Of a stretch of 64,000 bases of DNA, positions 54,002 through 63,815 are shown in pieces. Position 1 is the first letter of the stretch. Each line of letters opens with the position of its first letter. This DNA comes from Myxococcus eversor (lineage in GTDB: Bacteria; Myxococcota; Myxococcia; Myxococcales; Myxococcaceae). The notes under the pieces are model-generated. The model was not told the origin of the DNA and made no database searches. It saw only the letters and a list, made by a program, of their open reading frames with translations. The position numbers and the translations under genes are program-made. Location of the stretch: NCBI RefSeq assembly GCF_010894455.1, contig NZ_JAAIXY010000027.1, forward strand, positions 121,002-185,001. The letters are read 5' to 3'.

Positions 54002-55060
54002 TCAGACGAACTTCGCGGCGAGCAAATCCTGCACGTCGAGCAGGCCCACGGAGCGGCCCTCGACATCCACGACGGGGAGCTGGTCCACACGCAGCTCGCG
54101 CATCTGCGCGGTGGCGGCGATGACCAGCGTGTCCGGCGTCACGCAGCGCGGCTGCTTGCCCATGATGTCGCGCACGGGGATGGAGAAGTCGGTGAGGCCC
54201 TGCTCCACGCGGCGGCGCAGGTCGCCATCCGTGAAGATGCCCACCAGCCGCCCGCGACGGTCCACCACACACGCGGCGCCCGGACGCCCCGGCGTCTTCG
54301 TCATCACCCCGACGACCTCCGACAGCGGCGCGGTGTCGCGCACCAGCGGATTGGCGGGGCCCGTGCGCATCAGCTCGAACACGCGCTGCACGGAGCGGCC
54401 CAGCTTCCCGCCGGGATGCAGGAGCGCGTAGTCATCCGTGCCGAACGGACGCGAGCGCATCACCGCCATGGTGAGCGCGTCGCCCAGCGCATGCAGCGCG
54501 GCGGTGGACGCGGTGGGCACCATCCCCATGGGGCACGCCTCCGCGATGCGTCCGATATCCAGCACCACGTCCGCGCCCTTCGCCAGCGGACTCTGCGCAT
54601 CCCCCGTCAGCGCGATGACCGGCGTGGCCATGCGCTTGAACGCGGGCATCAGGCGCAGCAGCTCCTCCGTGGAGCCGCTGTTGGACATCGCGAGGATGAC
54701 ATCCCCTCGTGCCACGCGGCCCAAATCCCCGTGCACCGCCTCGGCGGGGTGGAGGAAGACGGAGCGGATGCCGGTGGAGGCCAGCGTGGCGGAGAGCTTC
54801 TGGCCGATGTGGCCCGCCTTCCCCATGCCCGTGACAATCACCTGGCCCGCGCACTCGCGCACCAGCCGCACGGCCTTCAGGAACGGCGCGCCCAGCCGCG
54901 TCGTCACGCCGAGGATGGCGTTCGCCTCCGCCTCCAACACGTCGCGCGCGCACGCGAGCAGCGCCTCGTCGTCCGGCTCGGACGAGGGGGCCGGAGTGGA
55001 GCGGCCCGGGAGGGCGCGCAGACGGGGCTTCTTGACGGCGGAGCGAGGGGAGCGGGCCAT
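54002..55060 (-). CDS. kdsD: KpsF/GutQ-family arabinose-5-phosphate isomerase
   Basis: The 352-aa protein has an N-terminal SIS domain (VIVTGMGKAGHIGQKL, SNSGSTEELL, ALTGDAQSPLAKGAD) and two CBS domains (MRTGPANPLVRDTAPLSEVV and VRDIMGKQPRCVTPDTLV). It converts ribulose-5-phosphate to arabinose-5-phosphate, the first step to Kdo in LPS. ATG at 55060 is chosen because the upstream codons lack family similarity. About 25 extra basic residues precede the SIS domain. It is divergent from the transaldolase gene. Confidence 0.93.
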   Translation of the reverse strand: MARSPRSAVKKPRLRALPGRSTPAPSSEPDDEALLACARDVLEAEANAILGVTTRLGAPFLKAVRLVRECAGQVIVTGMGKAGHIGQKLSATLASTGIRSVFLHPAEAVHGDLGRVARGDVILAMSNSGSTEELLRLMPAFKRMATPVIALTGDAQSPLAKGADVVLDIGRIAEACPMGMVPTASTAALHALGDALTMAVMRSRPFGTDDYALLHPGGKLGRSVQRVFELMRTGPANPLVRDTAPLSEVVGVMTKTPGRPGAACVVDRRGRLVGIFTDGDLRRRVEQGLTDFSIPVRDIMGKQPRCVTPDTLVIAATAQMRELRVDQLPVVDVEGRSVGLLDVQDLLAAKFV

Positions 55061-55205
55061 GGCGTCGGCTTCGCCTTGTACCTGCCAGACATCACGGTGG
55101 CCACCCTTGACGCGTGGGGGGGCATCGGTTACGCGCCTGCTCGCCCGGCCCCCCAGGGCCATTCCTTTTCCAGCCCTTCACGGGGCCACCCAGGAGAGTG
55201 ACGAG

Positions 55206-55859
55206 ATGAAGTTCTTCATCGACAGCGCGGACGTCGAGGAAATCCGCAAGGCGCACGCCATGGGCTGCGTGGACGGCGTCACCACCAACCCGTCCCTGCT
55301 GGCCAAGGTCGGCCGCGGGCTGGAAGAGACCATCCGGGAGATCTGCTCCATCGTCGACGGCCCCATCAGCGCCGAGGCCGTGTCCATGGAGGCCGACGCG
55401 CTCATCGCCGAGGGCCGCACCCTGGCGAAGATTCACGACAACGTCGTGGTGAAGATTCCCATGGGCATCGAGGGCGTGAAGGCCGTCAAGGCGCTCACCG
55501 CCGAGGGCATCCGCACCAACGTCACCCTCATCTTCTCCGCCAACCAGGCCCTGCTGTGCGCCAAGGCCGGCGCCACCTACGTGTCGCCCTTCGTCGGACG
55601 GCTGGACGACATCTCCCAGGACGGCATGGAGCTCATCTCCGCCATCCTCGAGATTTATCAGAACTACGACTTCGACACGCAGGTGCTGGTCGCCAGCGTG
55701 CGCAACCCCGTCCACGTGCTCCAGTCCGCCCGCATGGGCGCGCACGTCGCCACGCTGCCCTACAGCGTCATCACCCAGCTGGCCAACCACCCGCTCACCG
55801 ACGCGGGCATCAAGAAGTTCCTCGCGGATTGGGAAAAGGTCCCCAAGGCGAAGAAGTAG
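55206..55859 (+). CDS. Transaldolase (small type, TalC/Fsa-like)
   Basis: The 217-aa protein has the signatures of the short transaldolase/fructose-6-phosphate aldolase group: FIDSADVEEIRKA, GVTTNPSLLAK, VVKIPMG (Schiff-base Lys), NVTLIFSANQALL and SPFVGRLDDI. It moves a three-carbon unit between sugar phosphates in the pentose-phosphate pathway. Sequence alone does not separate transaldolase from aldolase activity. AGGAGAG precedes the ATG. A hairpin follows. Confidence 0.94.
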   Translation: MKFFIDSADVEEIRKAHAMGCVDGVTTNPSLLAKVGRGLEETIREICSIVDGPISAEAVSMEADALIAEGRTLAKIHDNVVVKIPMGIEGVKAVKALTAEGIRTNVTLIFSANQALLCAKAGATYVSPFVGRLDDISQDGMELISAILEIYQNYDFDTQVLVASVRNPVHVLQSARMGAHVATLPYSVITQLANHPLTDAGIKKFLADWEKVPKAKK

Positions 55860-55872
55860 ACGCACCCTGAGT

Positions 55873-55900
55873 CCCCGGAGGGCCTGCGCGGCCCCCGGGG
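55873..55900 (+). terminator. Terminator after the transaldolase gene
   Basis: CCCCGGAGGGCC, a TGCGC loop and GGCCCCCGGGG form an 11-bp stem with one bulged A, 13 bp after the stop codon. No clear T-run follows. Confidence 0.6.
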
Positions 55901-55972
55901 TGTCGCCCGCCCCCCTGGGCACCATTTTCCCAGGTGGGTTGGGCTGGAGATTTCGCGGCGCGGCATGTATTC

Positions 55973-55990
55973 GTTGACTCCCGAGTCAAC
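55973..55990. promoter_or_regulatory. Perfect 8-2-8 palindrome, probable operator of the acyl-CoA dehydrogenase gene
   Basis: GTTGACTC-CC-GAGTCAAC is an exact inverted repeat 25 bp before the ATG at 56016. Size and symmetry fit a dimeric repressor site, such as TetR- or GntR-type regulators of fatty-acid or branched-chain catabolism. TTGACT inside the left arm could double as a -35 element, so binding would block transcription. The regulator is not in this window. Confidence 0.7.
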
Positions 55991-56015
55991 ACGCCTTCGC
56001 ACCACGAGGAATCTC

Positions 56016-57152
56016 ATGGAATTCCAGCTCACCGAGGACCAGCGCGCGCTCCAGCAGGCGGCGCGAAAGTATGCCCGCGAGGTGGTGCGCCCCAAGGCGG
56101 CGCACTACGACGAGACGGCCACCTTTCCCCGGGACCTGCTCGCCACGGCGTTCGAGCTGGGCCTGCTCAACATGGCCATCCCCGCGGAGTACGGCGGCGT
56201 GGGCCTGTCGCACCTGGACCAGACGATTGTCGCGGAGGAGCTGAGCTGGGGCTGTGCGGGCGTGGCCACGTCCATCATCGCCAACGATTTGGCCAACCTC
56301 CCCATCATCCTCCACGGCACCGAGGACCAGAAGAAGCGCCTGCTGGGCCACTTCGCGGAGAAGCTGAAGTTCTCCTCCTTCTGCCTCACCGAGCCGGAGG
56401 CGGGCAGCGACGTCGCCAACATGCAGACGACGGCGCGCCGCGAGGGTGACGAGTACGTCATCAACGGCGCCAAGTGCTTCATCACCAACGGTGGCCACGC
56501 CGAGCAGTACACGGTGTTCGCCACGGTGGACAAGGCGAAGCGGCACAAGGGCATCACCTGCTTCGTGGTGGAAGGTCGCCCCGCGGGGCTGACGCCCAGC
56601 AAGCACGAGAACAAGATGGGCCAGCGCGCCAGCGACACCGTGTCGCTGACGTTCGAGGACGTGCGCGTCCCGGTGGCGAACCGCATCGGTGAAGAGGGTC
56701 AGGGCTTCGCCATCGCCATGGCGACCTTGGACAACAGCCGCCCGCTCACCGCCATGTTCTCCGTGGGCATCGCCCGCGCCGCGCTGGAGCACTCCATGGA
56801 GTACGCCTCGCAGCGCAAGACGTTCGGCAAGCCCATCATCGAGCACCAGGCCATCCAGTTCATGATTGCGGACATGGCCATGAACACCCACGCGGCCCGC
56901 ATGCTCACCTACGAGAGCGCGTGGCTGTTGGACCAGGGTCAGCGCAACACCCTGCAGTCCAGCTACGCCAAGTCCTTCGCCGCGGACATGGCGATGAAGG
57001 TCGCCACCGACGCGGTCCAGGTCTACGGCGGCTACGGCTACATCAAGGAGTACCCCGTCGAGAAGCTGATGAGAGACGCCAAGCTCATCCAGGTCTACGA
57101 GGGCACCAGTCAGGTCCAGCGGCTCGTCATCGCGAAGGAACTGTTCAGGTAG
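56016..57152 (+). CDS. Acyl-CoA dehydrogenase
   Basis: The 378-aa protein has the full family pattern: FCLTEPEAGSDVANMQTTA (FAD/substrate loop), FITNGGHAEQYTVFA, RKTFGKPIIEHQAIQFMIAD, VQVYGGYGYIKEYPVEKLMRDAKL and the catalytic base Glu in VYEGTSQVQR. It introduces a double bond into a fatty or short branched acyl-CoA and passes electrons to ETF. GAGGAA before ATG at 56016 supports that start over one at 55965, which would lie upstream of the palindrome. The etfBA genes follow 151 bp later. Confidence 0.95.
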   Translation: MEFQLTEDQRALQQAARKYAREVVRPKAAHYDETATFPRDLLATAFELGLLNMAIPAEYGGVGLSHLDQTIVAEELSWGCAGVATSIIANDLANLPIILHGTEDQKKRLLGHFAEKLKFSSFCLTEPEAGSDVANMQTTARREGDEYVINGAKCFITNGGHAEQYTVFATVDKAKRHKGITCFVVEGRPAGLTPSKHENKMGQRASDTVSLTFEDVRVPVANRIGEEGQGFAIAMATLDNSRPLTAMFSVGIARAALEHSMEYASQRKTFGKPIIEHQAIQFMIADMAMNTHAARMLTYESAWLLDQGQRNTLQSSYAKSFAADMAMKVATDAVQVYGGYGYIKEYPVEKLMRDAKLIQVYEGTSQVQRLVIAKELFR

Positions 57153-57303
57153 AAAAGCAGAACTGTGTCCGGCGGCCGTTTCCCATTGCCGCCGTGACAC
57201 CCCGATGCCTATTAACCCAGACCGTTCGCGCGTCGCGTCAAGGCGGACCGCACGGACTGTTTTCCAGCCTTCATAAACGCCTCCCGCAAGGAGAAGCCCA
57301 GCC

Positions 57304-58101
57304 GTGAAGATCCTCGTCACCGCCAAGCGCGTGGAAGACCCCGAGTCCAAAATCAAGGTGAAGCCCGACGGCTCGGGCATCGTGCAGGAGGGGCTCAAGT
57401 ACAAGATCAACCCCTTCGACGAGATTGGCGTGGAGGAAGGTCTCCGGCTCGTCGCCAAGCACCAGGGTGAAGTGGTGGTGGTGTCCATCGGTGGCAAGGA
57501 GGTGCAGGAGCAGCTCCGGCACGCCCTGGCCATGGGTGCTCACCGCGCCGTGTGGGTGAACCACACCGGCCCGTTGGACCAGTTCGGCATCGCCGCCCTG
57601 CTCCAGAAGGTGACGGAGAAGGAGAAGCCGGACCTCGTCATCCTGGGCAAGCAGTCCATCGACGACGACCAGAACCAGGTGGGCCAGTACCTGGCCGAGT
57701 TCCTGGACTGGGGTCAGGCCACGTTCGCCTCCAAGGTGGAGTCGATGGAGAGCGAGCAGGAGAAGAACAAGGTCCCCGCCGTGACGCTGACGGCGGACGG
57801 CAAGGCCGTGCGCGTGATTCGCGAGGTCGACAACGGGCTGGCGACGCTGGAGTGCCAGTTGCCCGCCGTCGTGACGACGGACCTGCGCCTCAACACGCCG
57901 CGCTACGCCAGCCTCCCGGGCATCATGAAGGCGAAGAGCAAGCCCATCGAGGAGCTCACGCCGGAGAAGCTGGGCGTGGACGTCACCCCGAAGATCCAGA
58001 TCGTGAAGCTGGCGTCTCCGCCGGCGCGCAAGGCCGGCATCAAGGTGCCGGACGTGGCCACGCTGGTGGACAAGCTGCGCAACGAGGCGAAGGTCGTCTA
58101 A
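57304..58101 (+). CDS. etfB: Electron transfer flavoprotein, beta subunit
   Basis: The 265-aa protein starts at GTG 57304, after AAGGAG. It has ILVTAKRVEDPESKIKV, NPFDEIGVEEGLRL, LALAMGAHRAVWV-type text (HALAMGAHRAVWV) and the family signature VIREVDNGLATLECQLPAVVTTDLRLNTPRYASLP. ETF collects electrons from acyl-CoA dehydrogenases and passes them to ETF-quinone oxidoreductase. It precedes etfA by 28 bp. Confidence 0.96.
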   Translation: MKILVTAKRVEDPESKIKVKPDGSGIVQEGLKYKINPFDEIGVEEGLRLVAKHQGEVVVVSIGGKEVQEQLRHALAMGAHRAVWVNHTGPLDQFGIAALLQKVTEKEKPDLVILGKQSIDDDQNQVGQYLAEFLDWGQATFASKVESMESEQEKNKVPAVTLTADGKAVRVIREVDNGLATLECQLPAVVTTDLRLNTPRYASLPGIMKAKSKPIEELTPEKLGVDVTPKIQIVKLASPPARKAGIKVPDVATLVDKLRNEAKVV

Positions 58102-58129
58102 CCCTCTCGGAAGATACGGAGACACTCCC

Positions 58130-59095
<966 letters not shown>

Positions 59096-59123
59096 CACTC
59101 CGGCCCGCCCGGGCCATGCACGA

Positions 59124-59158
59124 GGGGCGACGTGGGGCAGTTGTCCCCGCGCCGCCCC
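59124..59158. terminator. Long hairpin between etfA and the convergent Coa1-like gene
   Basis: GGGGCGACGTGGGG, a CAGTTGT loop and CCCCGCGCCGCCCC form a 14-bp stem with one mismatch and one G-T pair, followed by TTCGTCGTTT. It probably terminates etfBA and perhaps the opposite gene. A smaller GGCCCG/CGGGCC repeat lies at 59102-59115. Confidence 0.68.
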
Positions 59159-59181
59159 TTCGTCGTTTCCGGCAGGCGCGT

Positions 59182-59745
59182 CTACAGCTCGATGTCGCTG
59201 TCGCGTTTGCGGGCCGGGGCTTCCTCGTCCCCTCCGCGCGGCTCCTCGGGAGGTGGCAGCGGGGCTTGCTCCGCTCCTTCGTCCGGGGGGAACGCGTCGG
59301 GCTGCTCTCGCGCGGCGTCGTCGCGCAGGTCGATGCGCGAGCCGTCCTCCAGCTCCACGGCGAGGGTGTCGTACTCCCACTCGCCATCGCCGTTCTTCGT
59401 CGCATCGACGTGCAGCAGTCCGTCCGCCTGGGGCCCGTCGAGGGGAATCGCGAGCCGCGCGTGCGTCACGCCGTTGACGGTCTGCACCGACGTCTGCTTG
59501 GGCAGGCCGTTGTCGATGGGCGAGCCCAGCGCGCGGCGCACCTCCGCGTCGGAGCGGGCAATGGCCACGGCCTCGGTGAAGGCGTCCATGTTCTTCAGCG
59601 ACGAGTAACCGAAGCCCACGAGCGCGAAGCCCAGGCAGCCGCACGAGGCCAGCACCCCCAGGCAGCCCACCGGCACGAACCACTTCCAGTTGCGGCTCCA
59701 CCACCCCTGCTGGGGCACCAGCGAGCCCTCGGGTGTTGCGTCCAT
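59182..59745 (-). CDS. Coa1-like membrane protein
   Basis: The 187-aa protein has one membrane helix (WKWFVPVGCLGVLASCGCLGFALVG, about 20-45) and a following domain with ALGSPIDNGLP, VNGVTHARLAIPLDGPQADGLLHVDATKNGDGEWEYDTLAVEL. This is the pattern of the cytochrome c oxidase assembly factor Coa1 family. The C-terminal 45 residues are acidic and Pro-rich. GAGGAGAGG just before ATG at 59745 supports the start. Its role in bacteria is not established. Confidence 0.75.
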   Translation of the reverse strand: MDATPEGSLVPQQGWWSRNWKWFVPVGCLGVLASCGCLGFALVGFGYSSLKNMDAFTEAVAIARSDAEVRRALGSPIDNGLPKQTSVQTVNGVTHARLAIPLDGPQADGLLHVDATKNGDGEWEYDTLAVELEDGSRIDLRDDAAREQPDAFPPDEGAEQAPLPPPEEPRGGDEEAPARKRDSDIEL

Positions 59746-59934
59746 GACCTCTCTCCTCATCGCGCCATCACCCGGCCGGCGGCGCTCCCCTCTTAGCGAG
59801 CCGGACGCGCGGGGGATAGGGCCCTGGGTTGGAGGTGGCTCGCGTCGGTTGGTGTGGGAGAGGGGAGCGGCTACATTCGACGGACGAGCGACGGGGAAGG
59901 CTCGTGTGGGGCCGGACTTCCCTGGAGGTGGCGC

Positions 59935-60918
59935 GTGCCGCCGCGGAAGACGCCGTCCACCGACGTGCTGCTGGACGTGCTGGAGGCCTTGCCTCCAGGG
60001 CAGCGGCTCTGGGTGCGAGGTGTGGGGCAGGACCTGTATCCCCTGCTGCGCTCGGCGGACGCGGTGCGCGTGCTGCGCTGCGGGCCAGGCGCCGTTTCGC
60101 GGGGGGACGTGGTGCTGGTGCGCCAGGGGCGGATGCTGACGGCGCGCGTGGTGGTGTCCATCGAACCTTGGAGGACGGCCACGCTGCTGGGCGCGGAGGA
60201 GCGCTCGGGCGGGGAGGTGCTCGGGCGGGTGGTGGCGCTGCGGCGTGGCAGGTGGCGGGTGCCGCTGCCCCGGCCGTTCCGTCCGGCGCTCTGGGTGGCG
60301 CAGCGGACGCTGGCGACGGCGTGGGCGCGGCCCGAGACCCGGCTAGTCTATCGGGGCGTGAGGGACTTCTTCTTCTCCGGCTGGTCGAAGCCGCTGCGGC
60401 GCCACTGGGTGGGACCGCTGGAGGTCCGGCTGTTGCGGGCGCAGGACATGGACGCGCTGCTCACCTTCGCGAGCGAGCGACTCGTCGTGTCCGCGAGCTT
60501 CCTGCGCCGGCAGCTTCGTGAGCGGTGGGGACTGGAGATGCCCGAGCGCCGTGGGGCGGCGGCCGGAGCGCTGGACGCGAAGGGGAAGCTGCATGGCTTC
60601 GCCTGGGTGGACTCGTATCGGCAGGAGGGGCTGCCGTTGGATGGTATCTGGGTGCGCTCGCTGGTGGTAGCGCCCCAGGCCCGGCGGATGGGCGTGGCCA
60701 CTCAACTGTTGGCCTGTCTGGTGGAGGAGGCGCACCGACAGGGCGCGCCGAGCGTCCAGGCGGATGTGGACGACGACAACGCGGCGTCGCTGCGGACGTT
60801 CGAGGGCGTGGGCTTTCGTCGTGCTTCGGACGCGCTGACCCGGCGGACGAACGAGGCCTGGGACGCGGCGGGGCGGTCCAAGCGACTGGTGGTTTTGGAG
60901 CGGGACTCCGGCCCCTGA
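59935..60918 (+). CDS. Fusion of a degenerate S24/S26 peptidase-like domain with a GNAT acetyltransferase
   Basis: The 327-aa product (GTG start, GGAGG 6 bases upstream) has two parts. Residues 22-105 follow the S24/S26 signal-peptidase-like fold (GQDLYPLLRSADAVRV, RGDVVLVRQGRMLTARVVV, GEVLGRVVALRRGR), but the catalytic Ser of the GxSMxP motif is replaced (GQDLYP) and the usual HRV is ARV, so protease activity is unlikely. Residues 163-315 form a GNAT domain (VRSLVVAPQARRMGVATQLL, DVDDDNAASLRTFEGVGFRR). The substrate is unknown. Confidence 0.78.
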   Translation: MPPRKTPSTDVLLDVLEALPPGQRLWVRGVGQDLYPLLRSADAVRVLRCGPGAVSRGDVVLVRQGRMLTARVVVSIEPWRTATLLGAEERSGGEVLGRVVALRRGRWRVPLPRPFRPALWVAQRTLATAWARPETRLVYRGVRDFFFSGWSKPLRRHWVGPLEVRLLRAQDMDALLTFASERLVVSASFLRRQLRERWGLEMPERRGAAAGALDAKGKLHGFAWVDSYRQEGLPLDGIWVRSLVVAPQARRMGVATQLLACLVEEAHRQGAPSVQADVDDDNAASLRTFEGVGFRRASDALTRRTNEAWDAAGRSKRLVVLERDSGP

Positions 60919-60993
60919 GTCCACGGGGGTTGCGTGGGGGCTCGGGGTGCGTCAAAAGCACCCGCGCCGCGCCTTCGCGTCGCGAGGACTTCC

Positions 60994-61947
60994 GTGAGCA
61001 TCTCGACTCCCGACAGCATGGGGCGCGAGCCGACTCGCATGGAGCGGCTCAAGGGCCTCCAGGCGGACGGAGCGCTGCTCTTCATCACCCTCATCTGGGG
61101 CGTCACCTTCGTGGTGGTGAAGGACGCCCTGGGGCACGCCGACCCGTTCACCTTCCTCGCCCTGCGCTTCGGGGTGGGGGCGCTGGTGCTGAGCGTCTTG
61201 GCGGGGCGGCAGGTGTTCTCTCCGAAGAACCTGCGCCATGGCGCGGTGCTGGCGACGTTCCTGTTCCTGGGCTTCGCTCTGCAGACGTGGGGGTTGACGC
61301 TCACCACGCCGTCGCGCTCGGCGTTCATCACCGGGATGAGCGTGCTGTTCGTCCCGGTGTTGTCGCTGCTGGTGTTCCGGCGGATGCCGAAGCCCGCGGC
61401 GCTGCTGGGCGTGGCGTTGTCGGCGGTGGGGCTCTACCTGCTCACGCGGCCCGCGCCGGGCGAGGGAGGTGCCGGGCTGAGCGTGGGGGAGCTGCTGTCG
61501 TTGGGCTGCGCGGTGGCGTACGCGGGGCACATCACCCTCACCGAGCGCTACGCATCGAAGGAGGGCGTGCTGGGGATGGTGGCGGTGCAGTTGTGGGGCG
61601 TGGCGTTGTTGTCGGCGGCGTGCCTGCCCTTCGTGACGCGCAAGGTGGAGTGGAATGCGCCGCTGGTGACGGCGGTGCTGGTGTGCGGACTGTTGCCGAG
61701 CGCGCTGGCCATCAGCATCCAGACGTGGGCGCAGGCGAGGACGTCGGCGGTGCGCGCGGCGGTCATCTACGCGTTGGAGCCGGTGTTCGCGTCGATGTAC
61801 TCGGTGGTGCTGGGCTACGAGGTGCTGGGCGCGCCGGAGGCGATGGGGGGTGGGCTCATCCTGACGGGTGTGCTGGTGGCGGAGCTGGGGACGCCTGCCT
61901 GGATGTGGTGGAAGTCAAGGCGACAGGGAGTGCAGGGGACGGGCTGA
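60994..61947 (+). CDS. EamA/DMT-family transporter
   Basis: The 317-aa protein has ten hydrophobic helices in two EamA repeats: ITLIWGVTFVVVKDAL, FLALRFGVGALVLSVL, TTPSRSAFITGMSVLFVPVLS and YALEPVFASMYSVVLGYEVLG. It is a paralogue of the transporter at 37540, but clearly different in sequence. GTG at 60994 follows AGGA; ATG at 61018 is an alternative. Substrate unknown. Confidence 0.9.
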   Translation: MSISTPDSMGREPTRMERLKGLQADGALLFITLIWGVTFVVVKDALGHADPFTFLALRFGVGALVLSVLAGRQVFSPKNLRHGAVLATFLFLGFALQTWGLTLTTPSRSAFITGMSVLFVPVLSLLVFRRMPKPAALLGVALSAVGLYLLTRPAPGEGGAGLSVGELLSLGCAVAYAGHITLTERYASKEGVLGMVAVQLWGVALLSAACLPFVTRKVEWNAPLVTAVLVCGLLPSALAISIQTWAQARTSAVRAAVIYALEPVFASMYSVVLGYEVLGAPEAMGGGLILTGVLVAELGTPAWMWWKSRRQGVQGTG

Positions 61948-62026
61948 CGCCCTCCAGGCGGACGGGCGCGGGCCGCGAGAGAAGCGGCCCACGGGCGGGT
62001 GGACGCGCTATATCCGGGCCCTTCCC

Positions 62027-63004
62027 ATGAGCGTGGAGCTGCGTCGAAACGGGTTGCACCTGACGGGCACCCTCCTGTCCCTGGATGCGAAGCGCAAGTC
62101 GCCGCTGAGCTTCGTGAGCCACGGGCATTCGGACCACATCGCCAGGCATGAGCGCACCATCGCCACGACGGCGACGCTGCGCTTCATGGAGCATCGGCTG
62201 GGCCCGGTGAGCGCGCCGCTGGCCGCGCCGTATCGCCGTCCGTTCGAGCTGGGGCCATTGGTGTTGGAGCTGCTGCCGGCGGGGCACATCCTGGGGAGCG
62301 CGCAGCTTCGAGTCATCCGCGCGGATGGGCGGCGGGTCGTCTACACGGGGGATTTGAACGTGGTGCCGTCGTTGACGGCGGAGGCGACGGAGGTGGCGGA
62401 GTGCGACACGCTCGTCATCGAGTCGACCTTCGGTCATCCGCGCTACCGCTTCCCGCCGCGTGACGAGGTGTGGGGGCAGGTGGAGGCGTGGATACGCCGG
62501 CAGCTCGAGCGGGACGCGGTGCCGGTGGTGCTGGGGTATCCGCTGGGCAAGAGCCAGGAGGCGATGAAGTTCCTGGCGGGTAGGGGTTTCCCGTTGGTGG
62601 CGCACTCGTCGATTTTCGAGGTGGCGCAGCTCTACGCGGAGCTGGGCGTGCCGATTGAAAACCTGCGGTGCTTCCACGGGAAGGTGGAGCCGGGCGAGGT
62701 GCTGTTCTTCCCGCCGCATCAGGCGAGGGGCGGGGCGCTGGCGCACCTGTGGCCGCGCGGGAGTGCCGTGCTGACAGGGTGGGCGATGGACCCGGGTGCG
62801 GCGCGACGGTACGGCGCGGACGTGGCGTTTCCGGTGTCGGACCACGCGGACTTTCCCTCGCTGATGGCCTACGTGAAGGCGACAGGGGCGAGCGAGGTGA
62901 TTACGTGTCACGGCTTCGCGGAGGAGCTGGCGCAGGCGCTGCGGGACGCGGGAGTGGATGCCCGGCCGCTGGGAGGCAAGCCGCAGCAGCTCTCGTTGCT
63001 GTGA
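62027..63004 (+). CDS. MBL-fold exonuclease-like protein (COG1236 type)
   Basis: The 325-aa protein has the metal-binding core SHGHSDHI, AGHILGSAQ, VYTGDLNVVPSL and ending motifs FPVSDHADFPSLM and CHGFAEELA, similar to the mRNA 3'-end-processing/ligase-associated DNA exonuclease group. Those proteins usually sit beside an ATP-dependent DNA ligase; none is present here. ATG at 62027 begins the conserved region. A nuclease role is likely but not proven. Confidence 0.85.
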   Translation: MSVELRRNGLHLTGTLLSLDAKRKSPLSFVSHGHSDHIARHERTIATTATLRFMEHRLGPVSAPLAAPYRRPFELGPLVLELLPAGHILGSAQLRVIRADGRRVVYTGDLNVVPSLTAEATEVAECDTLVIESTFGHPRYRFPPRDEVWGQVEAWIRRQLERDAVPVVLGYPLGKSQEAMKFLAGRGFPLVAHSSIFEVAQLYAELGVPIENLRCFHGKVEPGEVLFFPPHQARGGALAHLWPRGSAVLTGWAMDPGAARRYGADVAFPVSDHADFPSLMAYVKATGASEVITCHGFAEELAQALRDAGVDARPLGGKPQQLSLL

Positions 63005-63039
63005 GGCGGAGATGGTGTGGACCGGAGTAGAATGGGGCC

Positions 63040-63621
63040 ATGCCTTCCCGTTCTCCACAGCCTGTGGGCCAGGTGGTCCGCGTCCTGGTGTGCACCGAGA
63101 AGAAGACCTTCGTGACTCGGGAGTTGTCCGAGGTGCGGGTCACGTTCGAGGGAATCGACGGAGACCGGCACGCGGGGCACACGCGGCCGGCGGACGTGCG
63201 CACGCCGTGGTACCCGAAGGGGACGCCCATCCGGAACACGCGGCAGCTCTCGCTGGTGTCGACGGAGGAGCTGGCGTTGGTGGCGGAGACGCTCGGAGTG
63301 CCGAAGGTGCTCGCGTCATGGCTGGGAGCAAATCTGGAGTTGGTGGGCGTGCCGAGGCTGACGCACCTGCCACCGGGGACGCGGCTGTTCTTTCCCGACG
63401 ACGCGGTGCTCGCGGTGGAAGGCGAGAACGAGCCGTGCACCGGACCGGGGAAGGTCATCGAGGAGCACCATCCGGACCACGTGAAGCTGGCGAGCCGCTT
63501 CGTGAAGTCCGCGTGGGAGCGACGGGGTCTGGTGGCCTGGGTGGACCGGCCTGGGGTCATCCGCGTGGGAGATGAAGTCCGCGTGATGTTGCCGAAGCCG
63601 GTGACGTACGTGCTGCCTTAG
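63040..63621 (+). CDS. MOSC domain-containing protein
   Basis: The 193-aa protein has the MOSC fold seen in molybdenum-cofactor sulfurases and YiiM/YuaD: EGIDGDRHAGHTRPA, TRQLSLVSTEEL, LGANLELVGVP and the conserved Cys in ENEPCTGPG. MOSC proteins handle sulfur on molybdenum cofactor or reduce N-hydroxylated compounds. It stands 35 bp after the MBL gene and could be co-transcribed with it. Confidence 0.88.
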   Translation: MPSRSPQPVGQVVRVLVCTEKKTFVTRELSEVRVTFEGIDGDRHAGHTRPADVRTPWYPKGTPIRNTRQLSLVSTEELALVAETLGVPKVLASWLGANLELVGVPRLTHLPPGTRLFFPDDAVLAVEGENEPCTGPGKVIEEHHPDHVKLASRFVKSAWERRGLVAWVDRPGVIRVGDEVRVMLPKPVTYVLP

Positions 63622-63815
63622 TCAGCGGGAAGGTTCAGGCTCTTTTCGAATTCCCAGAGGAGGAGCCAGAACCGTTCCCAGACTGCGTCCGCAGTGGGGC
63701 TTTCAAGGACCAGGGTCCTGATTGCTCCGTGGCATGTGCTCCAGCCGAACTTCTCGCGAAGGAATTGCGAGAACGCCTGATTGAATTCCTCGATTGGCAC
63801 CGGGACCTTGTGCAC
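63618..63815 (-). CDS. Small orphan ORF, 65 aa, in a lower-GC patch
   Basis: A GTG at 63815 opens a 65-codon frame ending 4 bp inside the MOSC stop. The product has an aromatic, helical C terminus (WERFWLLLWEFEKSL). GC content is visibly lower than in neighbouring genes, and no ribosome-binding site is evident. It may be a small accessory gene or a chance frame beside the transposase remnant. Confidence 0.4.
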   Translation of the reverse strand: MHKVPVPIEEFNQAFSQFLREKFGWSTCHGAIRTLVLESPTADAVWERFWLLLWEFEKSLNLPAD

